Shown here in pieces: positions 6,160-12,384 of a stretch of 12,481 nucleotides of DNA (the first letter of the stretch is position 1; the number at the start of each line of letters is the position of its first letter). Source of the DNA: Geoglobus sp. (GTDB lineage Archaea > Halobacteriota > Archaeoglobi > Archaeoglobales > Archaeoglobaceae); contig JALUWC010000181.1 of assembly GCA_027019885.1 (NCBI GenBank), positions 1-12,481 on the forward strand. The letters are read 5' to 3'. Made by a program: the position numbers and the translations under genes. The notes under the pieces are model-generated. The model did no database searches. It was not told the DNA's origin and saw nothing but the letters and a program-made list of their open reading frames with translations.

Positions 6160-6903
6160 TCATTTCAAAGCAACAATTGAAGACTCCTTATAGTACCTGA
6201 ATAACTTCTCCCCCCACTCCACAGCTTTCGGGTCCTTTGACACCAGTATGTTCTGAAAATCCAGGCCTCGGTCGTTGAAGAGGGCAAGCGCGACCGACTC
6301 CATGTTGGACATGAAGCCGAGCTTAATATCGTTGTTTATTATTAAGTCAATATTCTTGTGATTAACAGGAGAGTATTTTCTGAATTCCTTCTCCTTCTGC
6401 ATTTTTAGCACATCTTCCGTGGTTATAAGCGAGATTTTTACCCCTGCGTCCGCCTGCTCCACTATAGCCCTTGCCCACTCAAGGGTTACTATCGGAGAAA
6501 TTCCTATTATTCTTTCCTTAGCGTTTTTGAAAGCCAGGGTTATGGTCTTTATAGCTCTGTCGGGAGTGACTCCTGTGCTCACAATGTGCGAGTTGTGCAG
6601 AGCCCCAAGCTCCAGAAGAAGCGGCTCCGGTATTGCACGAAATTCATGCGATAACCAGAAGGATCTGTGCCTCTCCAAGAGCTCTTTGAGCTTCATATAC
6701 TCCTGTGCCTTCTGCGCCAAAACTTCACCAAGAGGCGTTAACGCATACCTTCCCCGCTTTTCCCTCTGAACAAATCCCTCCAGCCTGTCAATCACTCTGT
6801 AAATTGTGCGGCGGTTGCGTTTTACCTCCCTCTCCAGCTCCTGGATGCTGTACCCGCCCTTTAACAATGCCACCAGGACCTTTTCTTCTGTTAACCTGCT
6901 CAT
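6160..6903 (-). CDS. Winged-helix transcriptional regulator, FilR1 (DUF1724) type
   Basis: 247 residues from ATG 6903. Residues 4-57 are a winged helix (recognition helix about NRRTIYRVIDRL, wing REKRGRYAL). Residues 80-245 match the FilR1 effector domain: SHEFRAIPEPLLLELG near the start and LALFNDRGLDFQ...DPKAVEWG...FRYY at the end, the standard signature. Such proteins are DNA-binding regulators; FilR1 itself controls the switch between single cells and filaments in Methanothrix. The effector here is unknown. The frame stays open to an ATG at 6972, but TTTATATT (complement of 6934-6941) lies 38 bases before ATG 6903 and is kept in the decayed copy with an extra A that would break an extended reading frame, so I place the start at 6903, with a very short leader. 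It probably regulates itself through 7006-7019. Confidence 0.85.
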   Translation of the reverse strand: MSRLTEEKVLVALLKGGYSIQELEREVKRNRRTIYRVIDRLEGFVQREKRGRYALTPLGEVLAQKAQEYMKLKELLERHRSFWLSHEFRAIPEPLLLELGALHNSHIVSTGVTPDRAIKTITLAFKNAKERIIGISPIVTLEWARAIVEQADAGVKISLITTEDVLKMQKEKEFRKYSPVNHKNIDLIINNDIKLGFMSNMESVALALFNDRGLDFQNILVSKDPKAVEWGEKLFRYYKESSIVALK

Positions 6904-6933
6904 GCCCCTCTTCTGCCATTTTTGAAAGCGCAC

Positions 6934-7071
6934 AATATAAAGCTTTTGCAGTGCCATGCACACCTCTTGCATTGTGAGACTTTTATGTCACAAACTGAAA
7001 AATAGTGACATTTATGTCATTTTCATGCAGATTTGATTTTTTTGGCAAAAATAAGGTGGAAACTTTTATAT
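6934..7071. promoter_or_regulatory. Divergent promoters with central operator
   Basis: Two TATA boxes face apart: TTTATATT on the minus strand (6934-6941) for the regulator and TTTATAT on the plus strand (7065-7071) for the winged-helix gene. Between them TGACATTTATGTCA (7006-7019) is a perfect TGACA-N4-TGTCA dyad, and GTGAGAC-TTTT-ATGTCAC (6974-6991) is a degenerate, wider-spaced second site. The perfect dyad is 65 bases from the regulator TATA and 46 from the other. The same arrangement, with three operators, lies at 183-358. Confidence 0.65.
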
Positions 7072-7120
7072 GCTGCCAGTTTAAAGTAGATATGGGCTAT
7101 GGCAAAGGAGGGAGCAGTAG

Positions 7121-7447
7121 ATGAAAATCCACGCCCTGCTTAAACTTGAACCGAGAATAGCACGCTCCCTGGCGAGGAGCAGGCTGCGCACCCAGATACT
7201 GCGGTACCTTTCGGAGATTTATCCACGAGCGAGCTACATCTCAGAGATGTCTGCAGCTCTGGGTGTGAGCCGGACCAACATAAGGGGAGCGCTGCGCGGG
7301 GGACAGAGGTTCTCCAGCCATGCATCGCTCGTATCCCTGGGACTGGTGGAGGTTGTGGAGGATGGCGGGCACAGGTACTACAGGGTAACCGATAAAGGGA
7401 TGAGAGTGGGAAAAATGCTAAGCAATGAAAAGCAATATCCTCAGTGA
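7121..7447 (+). CDS. Small archaeal winged-helix DNA-binding protein
   Basis: 108 residues. Residues 20-60 (RLRTQILRYLSEIYPRASYI, then a helix-turn-helix with SRTNIRGALRG as recognition helix) and 68-90 (SLVSLGLVEVV, wing, YYRVTDKG) match a family of small archaeal winged-helix proteins with the IYP-x-ASY signature, found in methanogens and relatives. There is no effector domain, so it is probably a plain DNA-binding dimer. GGAGG (7107-7111) is 9 bases before ATG 7121, in a string (GCAAAGGAGG) also present before the protease. It is divergent from the FilR1 regulator and shares its operator region. The C-terminal end overlaps or abuts the next gene, so the two are translated together. Confidence 0.85.
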   Translation: MKIHALLKLEPRIARSLARSRLRTQILRYLSEIYPRASYISEMSAALGVSRTNIRGALRGGQRFSSHASLVSLGLVEVVEDGGHRYYRVTDKGMRVGKMLSNEKQYPQ

Positions 7448-7451
7448 TAGA

Positions 7452-7730
7452 ATGACGGTGGGACCAATTTCACAATTTTTGGGCATTATTCATGAATTTA
7501 GATTGAAATTTCCACGTAAATTTTTGATAATATTGCTATTTTTAATATTTTTTCCTGTTTTATTTTGGCATCTGTTGGGAGAGGAATTGAAGGAGGAATA
7601 TCTGGTTTTTTATGGAATTATAGAAGGCAAATCGCCATGGGTTTATGCGATGTTTATAAGCTGGTTTGTATTAACTGTTTACTTCTTCTACTTTGTTGTG
7701 GCAAAAATTGTACGGCGTTTTCCTACTTAA
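7452..7730 (+). CDS. Small two-helix membrane protein coupled to the winged-helix gene
   Basis: About 92 residues from ATG 7452 (101 from ATG 7425, which overlaps the preceding gene by 23 bp). Two strong membrane segments are seen: FLIILLFLIFFPVLFWHLL, and later YAMFISWFVLTVYFFYFVVA, with a basic end (KIVRRFPT) and an acidic loop between them (GEELKEEY). Family not recognised. ATG 7452 stands 4 bases after the TGA of the winged-helix gene; neither start has a clear ribosome binding site, so translational coupling is likely. The pairing suggests a membrane protein that senses or is controlled with the regulator. Base composition is more AT-rich than the winged-helix gene. It ends 7 bp from the convergent gene at 7738. 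Confidence 0.65.
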   Translation: MTVGPISQFLGIIHEFRLKFPRKFLIILLFLIFFPVLFWHLLGEELKEEYLVFYGIIEGKSPWVYAMFISWFVLTVYFFYFVVAKIVRRFPT

Positions 7731-7737
7731 TCATCGT

Positions 7738-8409
7738 TCATTTATATTTTTCTGAGTAGGTTTCTGCACGCCACCAGAGGTATATATTGTATACCAAACC
7801 CACCCCTGCGAATGGCAGAGGAGGTTCGGACAATGGCGGAAAGATTATTAAAATGAATGGAAGCGCAAAAAAACGGGGAAGCTTATCTATTATGGAGAAT
7901 ACCAGCTCAAAACCTGTAATACTGGCAATCGTGACCATAAAAACTATACCAAGCAGGATTGAAGACATTCTTTTCCCCCATATCCACAGGGAGAAGGACA
8001 GGGGTGCGAACAGGAAGTAGCTAACCGAAGAGAAAAAAAGAAACTCCAAGAATTTATCCATGAATTTAATATGCTCAGCCTGATATGAGAAAGGTTTGTA
8101 CGTGGAATGAAACACGGAGTATAAAAATAAGAACATTGATAGCAACAGGAGAGCTACAATCATAAAATTTAAAGCCAAAAGCAACTTATCCTTGCTTTTA
8201 TCTCTCATAATTAAATAACCGGTAACCAGCGGCACCAGCAAAGGTAGAAAATAAAACCTGAGAGAATAATATGTTCCCAGGGGATAACGGGGAAATTCTG
8301 AGTACTTGATATAAAAATCCAGATAACTCGCGATGCCGTATAACACCACGTATCCCCAAAAAACTCCCAGACAGATTTTCACCGCCCGAGGAAGCGTTTT
8401 TTCGCCCAT
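7738..8409 (-). CDS. Polytopic membrane protein, unknown
   Basis: 223 residues with about six or seven hydrophobic segments (near residues 10-28, 51-68, 76-100, 121-144, 150-173, 178-191 and 200-213) and short polar loops. No catalytic or transport motif was seen and the family is not recognised. A proline-rich stretch (FPPLSEPPLPF) lies before the last segment. ATG 8409 has no clear ribosome binding site. The start lies 30 bp after the stop of the secreted-protein gene at 8440, so the two may share a transcript, although the pyrimidine tract between them may reduce read-through. The gene is convergent with the small membrane protein at 7452-7730. Confidence 0.7.
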   Translation of the reverse strand: MGEKTLPRAVKICLGVFWGYVVLYGIASYLDFYIKYSEFPRYPLGTYYSLRFYFLPLLVPLVTGYLIMRDKSKDKLLLALNFMIVALLLLSMFLFLYSVFHSTYKPFSYQAEHIKFMDKFLEFLFFSSVSYFLFAPLSFSLWIWGKRMSSILLGIVFMVTIASITGFELVFSIIDKLPRFFALPFILIIFPPLSEPPLPFAGVGLVYNIYLWWRAETYSEKYK

Positions 8410-8439
8410 ATACTAAAAAGGAAAAGAAAGGTTTTAAAG
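8410..8439 (-). terminator. Pyrimidine tract between two minus-strand genes
   Basis: Read on the minus strand, the 30 bases after the secreted-protein stop contain CCTTTCTTTTCCTTTTT, which could act as a weak archaeal terminator before the membrane-protein gene. No hairpin is present. Confidence 0.3.
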
Positions 8440-9303
8440 CTATGGCATTGACACCTTGGAGAGCGAGGGGTTGTCGTCATCAACATCCATCGCATGGTTC
8501 CACACTGCTATGTAGATGGTTGATGTGTACGGGAAGGTAGCGGTTCCATGCTGTCCCCAGAAGGGGTAAAAGGTCTCATCATTGCTCCAGATTTCATCAA
8601 AGCATATCAGGTTGTCACCCCATCTCACGTAGAAAGTTTCAATGTCTTCTGTCCTTCCATAAACCGCTCTTCTCACGTCGTCATAGAAGGCGTCCCAGCT
8701 GGGATCGCGGTGGTCTTCGTCGTAGTAGTATAGTGTGTACATCGTATAATATTCCGCAGTGGGGCCCACAGGACAGCTGGTATCTCCCTGGTAAAGAAGA
8801 ACCTGCTCCACATCGACTCTGTAAAGGTCATTGTCACCATTTACATTGTAGTAATTGTTATGGTCATCATAGCCACTACCACCGGTGATATCCACGATTG
8901 GCTGGAAAAACGTCGAAATTGGACCAGAAGTCTGAATCTGATATGTAATACCTGATTCAGTGGTAACTTTTATTGGTTTGTATGTTTCAATTGATATTGT
9001 TGTTTTTTTAATCTTTTGTAACTTTATTTTCTTTTTAATCTCTCGTAAAACATATCTTTTGGCTTCTTCTTTCTTATTTTCACTAAGAGCAATATTATGC
9101 GTTTTTGCTATAACTTCTATTAGTTCATCCAGGTCCCTTTCCGAGTACGTTCCTGTTTCTCTCAGATCTTTTTCTATCTTGTTTGCCAACTCCTTGGTGT
9201 TATCTTTACCTTTCACTGGTTTAGCACTTGCGCTTCCAAACATGCTTCCAACAATTAGCACCGCAAGCAGTACTGGTAGACCAAACTTCAATAAGTTCCT
9301 CAT
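8440..9303 (-). CDS. Secreted protein, Tyr/Asp-rich, unknown
   Basis: 287 residues. A signal peptide covers residues 1-27 (MRNLLKFGLPVLLAVLIVG, likely cut at ASA|K). Residues 33-105 are highly charged and helical in pattern (KELANKIEKDLRE, KKEEAKRYVLREIKKK). Residues 110-287 form a beta-rich domain with many Tyr, Asp and Trp (YTMYTLYYYDEDHRDPSWD; WNHAMDVDDDNPS), possibly calcium-binding given the acid clusters, which is a guess. Cys177 and Cys234 could form a disulfide. Family not recognised. GGGGGG (complement of 9313-9318) lies 9 bases before ATG 9303. The signal peptide and ribosome-binding region resemble those of the 1692 gene at DNA level while the mature parts do not. Confidence 0.8.
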   Translation of the reverse strand: MRNLLKFGLPVLLAVLIVGSMFGSASAKPVKGKDNTKELANKIEKDLRETGTYSERDLDELIEVIAKTHNIALSENKKEEAKRYVLREIKKKIKLQKIKKTTISIETYKPIKVTTESGITYQIQTSGPISTFFQPIVDITGGSGYDDHNNYYNVNGDNDLYRVDVEQVLLYQGDTSCPVGPTAEYYTMYTLYYYDEDHRDPSWDAFYDDVRRAVYGRTEDIETFYVRWGDNLICFDEIWSNDETFYPFWGQHGTATFPYTSTIYIAVWNHAMDVDDDNPSLSKVSMP

Positions 9304-9454
9304 CTATCTAATCCCCCCTTGTTTTTACATTTCTCTTGCTATAATTCAAATTTTTAATATTTAATACCTGAAGCTTACCTATAGGTACACGTATAGGCAC
9401 ACTTGCTCCACATTTTTTAAAATTAAAAAAACTCAAAGAAAAAACGGTGGTCTT
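9304..9454. promoter_or_regulatory. Divergent promoter region with 12-bp tandem repeat
   Basis: This spacer separates the minus-strand secreted protein from the plus-strand ABC ATPase. CTATAGGTACAC (9379-9390) is followed at once by GTATAGGCACAC (9391-9402), ten of twelve bases alike; the first unit contains the palindrome CCTATAGG (9378-9385). AT-rich boxes flank it at about 9352-9366 (toward the secreted protein) and 9411-9430 (toward the ATPase). On the minus strand it shares ACGTRT-N-CCTATA with the region upstream of the lipoprotein at 12128. A role as operator is inferred. Confidence 0.4.
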
Positions 9455-10381
9455 TTGCACGCCATCGAAACCTTTAATTTAACCAAGCGGTACGGAAGCA
9501 TAACCGCAGTTGATTGCCTCAACTTAAAGGTTAAAAGGGGGGAGATTTTTGGCTACTTGGGGCACAACGGCTCCGGAAAGACTACCACGATTATGATGCT
9601 CTGCGGCCTGGTGGAGCCCACCCAGGGAAGCGCAACCGTCGCAGGCTTCGACGTGCAGAGGGAAGTCCTGGAGGTGAAGAAGAGGATAGGCTTTCTCCCG
9701 GAGAATGCAAGCTACTACGCCAATCTTACGGCAAGGCAGAATCTGGAATTTTTCGGCGAGCTCGCGGGTTTGGCAAAGAGGGAAAGAAAGGAGAGAAGCG
9801 AAGAGCTGCTAGATCTTGTGGGGCTAGGAGAGTGGAAAGACGTCAAGGTGGGCAGGTTCTCCAAGGGCATGCAGCAGCGCCTGGGGATAGCGCAGGCGCT
9901 GATCAGGGACCCGGAGGTTTTGTTCCTGGACGAACCCACCTCGGGTTTAGATCCGCAGGGTACAGGGGATATCAGGAATTTAATACTGAAACTCGGCAGA
10001 GAGGAGGGGAAAACCATCTTCCTCTCTTCCCATCTTCTCGCTGAGGTGAAGCAGCTCTGCGACAGGGTGGGCATACTGAAGCGGGGAAAACTCATTGCTA
10101 TTGGCTCTGTGAGGGAGCTTGCAAGGCAGCTGAATCAGGATAACTTAATCAAAATAGAGCTGGAGGTGGACAGCGTAGATGCTGCGCTCCGTGCTGTGCG
10201 CAATATTTCAGGAATTAATGAAGTGATAAAGGAAGATGGAAAAATAATCATCAGAGCAGAAAGAGATATAAGGAGAGAGGTCTTCCATGCAGTTTCTGGC
10301 TCCGGGCTGGAGATACTATCACTAAAACTGGTTGAGCCAAGCCTGGAGGAAGTGTTTCTCAAAGCCTATGAGGTGGAGTGA
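9455..10381 (+). CDS. ABC transporter ATP-binding protein
   Basis: 308 residues. It hydrolyses ATP to drive a membrane partner, on the inner face of the membrane. Walker A is GHNGSGKTT (36-44), the Q-loop position is Glu83 in GFLPE as in many ABC-2/CcmA-type ATPases, the signature is FSKGMQQR (135-142), Walker B is VLFLDE (155-160) with SGLDP after it, and the switch His is His193. The C-terminal 80 residues form the DUF4162-like extension (ending SLEEVFLKAYEVE) typical of ABC-2 exporters of drugs, lipids or peptides. It starts with TTG at 9455, 4 bases after GGTGG (9446-9450); no ATG or GTG lies in frame nearby. An ABC-2 permease would be expected next, but only a short membrane ORF follows, so the partner is elsewhere or lost. 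Confidence 0.93.
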   Translation: MHAIETFNLTKRYGSITAVDCLNLKVKRGEIFGYLGHNGSGKTTTIMMLCGLVEPTQGSATVAGFDVQREVLEVKKRIGFLPENASYYANLTARQNLEFFGELAGLAKRERKERSEELLDLVGLGEWKDVKVGRFSKGMQQRLGIAQALIRDPEVLFLDEPTSGLDPQGTGDIRNLILKLGREEGKTIFLSSHLLAEVKQLCDRVGILKRGKLIAIGSVRELARQLNQDNLIKIELEVDSVDAALRAVRNISGINEVIKEDGKIIIRAERDIRREVFHAVSGSGLEILSLKLVEPSLEEVFLKAYEVE

Positions 10382-10391
10382 TGGGCTAGAA

Positions 10392-10724
10392 GTGAAAACA
10401 GCTGACAAGCCCGGGAGCATTATTGTACTCACCGTGCTTTTTGCGGTTAAACTTTTTGGTGGCTGGTTGATGCAGGTTACTCCTGTAAAGCTGTTATCAG
10501 CGTTTGGACTTGGCATTCTGCAGCTGATTGCAGCCTATTTTCTGCTTTTTCATCAGCAAGCGTTGGGCAGGCTAATAGATATGCTATTCACAGCCTGCCC
10601 AGGCGCGCCAGGCAGTACCCCAGGGCAATGTATGCAAAAGCTATGGGCAGGCTTAGCAGCGTGGGGTAGAAGTATGCCGTGCCCGCGGTGGAGGCGATTT
10701 TTAGCACGCCGGGGATCCAGATAA
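10392..10724 (+). pseudogene. Cut-off small membrane protein after the ABC ATPase
   Basis: From GTG 10392 the frame reads KTADKPGSIIVLTVLFAVKL and, after a loop, LLSAFGLGILQLIAAYFLLF: two convincing membrane helices in the style of small archaeal membrane proteins of about 100-150 residues. GGTGGAG (10373-10379) can serve as ribosome binding site, at a long 12 bases. After about 10585 the frame runs antisense through the 3' end of the convergent gene at 10588-11361, and the predicted residues turn Pro/Arg/Trp-rich without helix pattern. The natural second half seems to be missing. ATG 10368, overlapping the ATPase gene, is an alternative start. A real short protein ending at 10724 is also possible. 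Confidence 0.5.
10565..10600. terminator. Strong hairpin between convergent genes
   Basis: GGGCAGGCT (10565-10573) pairs with AGCCTGCCC (10592-10600), and inside it AATAG (10574-10578) pairs with CTATT (10584-10588) around ATATG, leaving a 3-base CAC bulge. The structure covers the TGA (10588-10590) of the minus-strand gene. No clear T-run follows on either strand, so it may halt or protect transcripts from both sides rather than act as a classical terminator. Confidence 0.6.
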
Positions 10725-11361
10725 GTGCCTTCCACAGCGCCAGGGCGGCGAGCAGGTAGAGAGTGTAGCTAACCCTCTTCACCCTGCCCGACCACAGCAG
10801 GAGTCCAGAGATTAGCAGCGCAAGGAAGAGAATGAGCGGCGCCGCGCTCATTGCCGAAATACTGGCCTTGAGGCGTAGGATTGAGACGAGGGGGGAGACG
10901 CTGAGGTGCAGTGCATAAACACCTGCGCAGGCGCCAGCTAACCTGAGGTCGAGCTTCTCTTCAGCAAGGTAATCCCTCCCGAGCTTTATGAGCAGCAGGC
11001 CCAGAGCCACGAGGATAAGCGGTTCGGCCAGAACTATGGGTTTGAGTCGGAACATGGGGTACGCCGCCGAGGCCACCTTGTAGCCGGCATAGAGCAGGGA
11101 GTAGACTCCCCAGAGCAGGAAAAAGGCGTAGAGCATGCGCTCCTTTTTCAGCCTGAATCCCAGCACCAGCGACGCAGCGCCGAAGGCTGCGGTAAAAAAA
11201 GCCCACACAAGTTTCTCGGTAAATGCCCCCTTGCTGGCTGCTGCAACCGCATACTGCGCGAGCTGGGTAGCTTGGGAGTAGTACCAGAGAGCGTCCCTAA
11301 CTCCGGTCAGCAACATCGCGGCGCCGAAGAGCAGGATGCAGGTTCTCTTAATATCCATCAT
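10588..11361 (-). CDS. Eight-helix membrane protein, unknown
   Basis: 257 residues with about eight membrane segments (near residues 5-22, 51-69, 76-96, 106-127, 139-160, 170-190, 197-218 and 229-252). No transporter or enzyme motif seen; the family is not recognised. Its ATG (11361-11359) overlaps the TGA of the lipoprotein gene upstream as ATGA, and a purine-rich GGGAGGG lies just before, so the two proteins are almost certainly translated together and may form a membrane-anchored pair. Codons end mostly in G or C, unlike the AT-rich genes at 2457-5893. The 3' end runs into the hairpin at 10565-10600. Confidence 0.75.
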   Translation of the reverse strand: MMDIKRTCILLFGAAMLLTGVRDALWYYSQATQLAQYAVAAASKGAFTEKLVWAFFTAAFGAASLVLGFRLKKERMLYAFFLLWGVYSLLYAGYKVASAAYPMFRLKPIVLAEPLILVALGLLLIKLGRDYLAEEKLDLRLAGACAGVYALHLSVSPLVSILRLKASISAMSAAPLILFLALLISGLLLWSGRVKRVSYTLYLLAALALWKALIWIPGVLKIASTAGTAYFYPTLLSLPIAFAYIALGYCLARLGRL

Positions 11362-12128
11362 CCACTTCCCTCCCTTATGTGTTTGGTTACCCTCATGTAA
11401 ATCTCACTGGTTTCGTTTTTTCTCGACACAAAGTGCAGGCAGCGCTCGGTGGTGTTGACCTTCGTCACCCCATATATTAAGACTGCATTCTCCGGAATGG
11501 TTAGGTTTCCGAGCTCTTTTACGATTATGCCCTCCACCACACACCACCCTTCTTCGAACAGGGAACACATTATCCAGTAGGGGTACCCGCCCTTCACCGG
11601 CTTGAGGCTGAGCTCCAGGTAGTCCTTGCCTTTTAGAGCTGTGTCGAAGCACACGGTGCGGTTCTTCCCGGGTTCTAAGACCACCTTTTCATCCACCAGC
11701 GTAAGCACCTCAGCGACGGGGGGCAGGTACTCTTCGGTCAGGGGGGAGAAGATGCTGAGGTTCATCTTCACCTGCTCCTCAGAGCCCCTGTTGTCAAAAA
11801 GGTACCAGAGGGTGAGAGACAGCGCCCCTCTCTGTCTGCCACCACCACGATCCCTTTTACCGGAAAAGCCATAAAATTTACCGAGGGGGTTGTTGTCAAT
11901 TTTAGCAGACCTCACCCTTCCGGTGGCGTTGAACATGTAGCCCACTTCGCCAGGGACGTTCAGGCCTATACCCTTTACCTCTCCCGGCTCTATGACAAGT
12001 TCTCCCTTAAACAAAAATTTATCCCCTGGCAGAAAGATTCTGCCCTTATATTTCTCTTTGTTGTTGGGAGGTTCCAGGCAGGCGGATAAAAATATCAGAG
12101 TTAACAGAAGAATGCCCCCTGTGCGCAT
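11358..12128 (-). CDS. Lipoprotein, unknown
   Basis: 256 residues from ATG 12128. MRTGGILLLTLIFLSAC gives a lipobox LSAC with Cys17, so the mature protein should be anchored on the outer face of the membrane. The body is rich in strand-like stretches (IFLPGDKFLFKGELVIEPGE; GALSLTLWYLFDN; VVLEPGKNRTVCFDT) and looks like two beta-sandwich units. Four further cysteines (in TVCFD, IMCSL, GWCVV and ERCLH) could form disulfides. Family not recognised. The frame continues upstream to a TTG at 12146, but that adds charged residues before the signal peptide, so ATG 12128 is preferred. It overlaps the membrane-protein gene downstream by ATGA. Confidence 0.78.
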   Translation of the reverse strand: MRTGGILLLTLIFLSACLEPPNNKEKYKGRIFLPGDKFLFKGELVIEPGEVKGIGLNVPGEVGYMFNATGRVRSAKIDNNPLGKFYGFSGKRDRGGGRQRGALSLTLWYLFDNRGSEEQVKMNLSIFSPLTEEYLPPVAEVLTLVDEKVVLEPGKNRTVCFDTALKGKDYLELSLKPVKGGYPYWIMCSLFEEGWCVVEGIIVKELGNLTIPENAVLIYGVTKVNTTERCLHFVSRKNETSEIYMRVTKHIREGSG

Positions 12129-12195
12129 ATTGTATCTCTCACACAAGATTGATGTCCAAATTTGGTAGATACTTATTCATAAAGCTTGGTGAGCA

Positions 12196-12227
12196 GGTAT
12201 AGGGATACGTACCGGTTTACCTAAACC
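12196..12227. repeat. Short dyads upstream of the lipoprotein gene
   Basis: GGTTTA-CC-TAAACC (12214-12227) is a 14-bp dyad. Next to it GGTATAGGGATACGTACC (12196-12213) has matching ends GGTA/TACC. They lie 68-99 bases before ATG 12128 and just after the stop of the small ORF at 12235. An operator for the lipoprotein operon or a small terminator are both possible. Confidence 0.35.
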
Positions 12228-12234
12228 ACCTGTT

Positions 12235-12384
12235 TTATTTGGAACTCATTAGACGAATATAGATCGCACCCAGTCCCCTTTCCTCTCCCTCCTGCTCTGG
12301 GATGCTTTTGCCTTCGCCGGAGAATATGCTTTTCATCAGCTCCTCTGAAATTTCTCGGGAGACTGGCGGTTTTAACCTTTGCAT
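12235..12384 (-). CDS. 49-residue ORF, unknown
   Basis: On the minus strand ATG 12384 opens a frame of 49 codons to TAA at 12237-12235, starting MQRLKPPVSREISEELMKSI and ending GAIYIRLMSSK. The charged, helix-forming make-up and balanced codon use look like a true small protein or domain; no family is recognised. An in-frame TAA lies two codons before the ATG, so it is not the tail of a longer ORF unless one is frameshifted. A TATA-like box (complement of 12434-12441) and AAAGGAAG (complement of 12400-12407) lie upstream, the latter placed better for an ATG-TAA start-stop pair at 12396-12391. The 97 bases beyond it to the window end hold no other gene I can support. Confidence 0.45.
   Translation of the reverse strand: MQRLKPPVSREISEELMKSIFSGEGKSIPEQEGEERGLGAIYIRLMSSK

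Noticed and set aside
6419..6977. Long plus-strand frames opposite the regulator gene
   Set aside because: They are antisense to a well-supported FilR1-type protein, are rich in Pro, Ser and Cys, and lack start signals.
9715..10362. Minus-strand and alternative-frame ORFs over the ABC ATPase
   Set aside because: All ABC motifs lie in the 9455 frame; the others are Ser/Pro-rich shadows.
10381..10389. ATG overlapping the ATPase stop (TGATG) as start of a coupled gene
   Set aside because: It reads ATG GGC TAG, ending after two codons.
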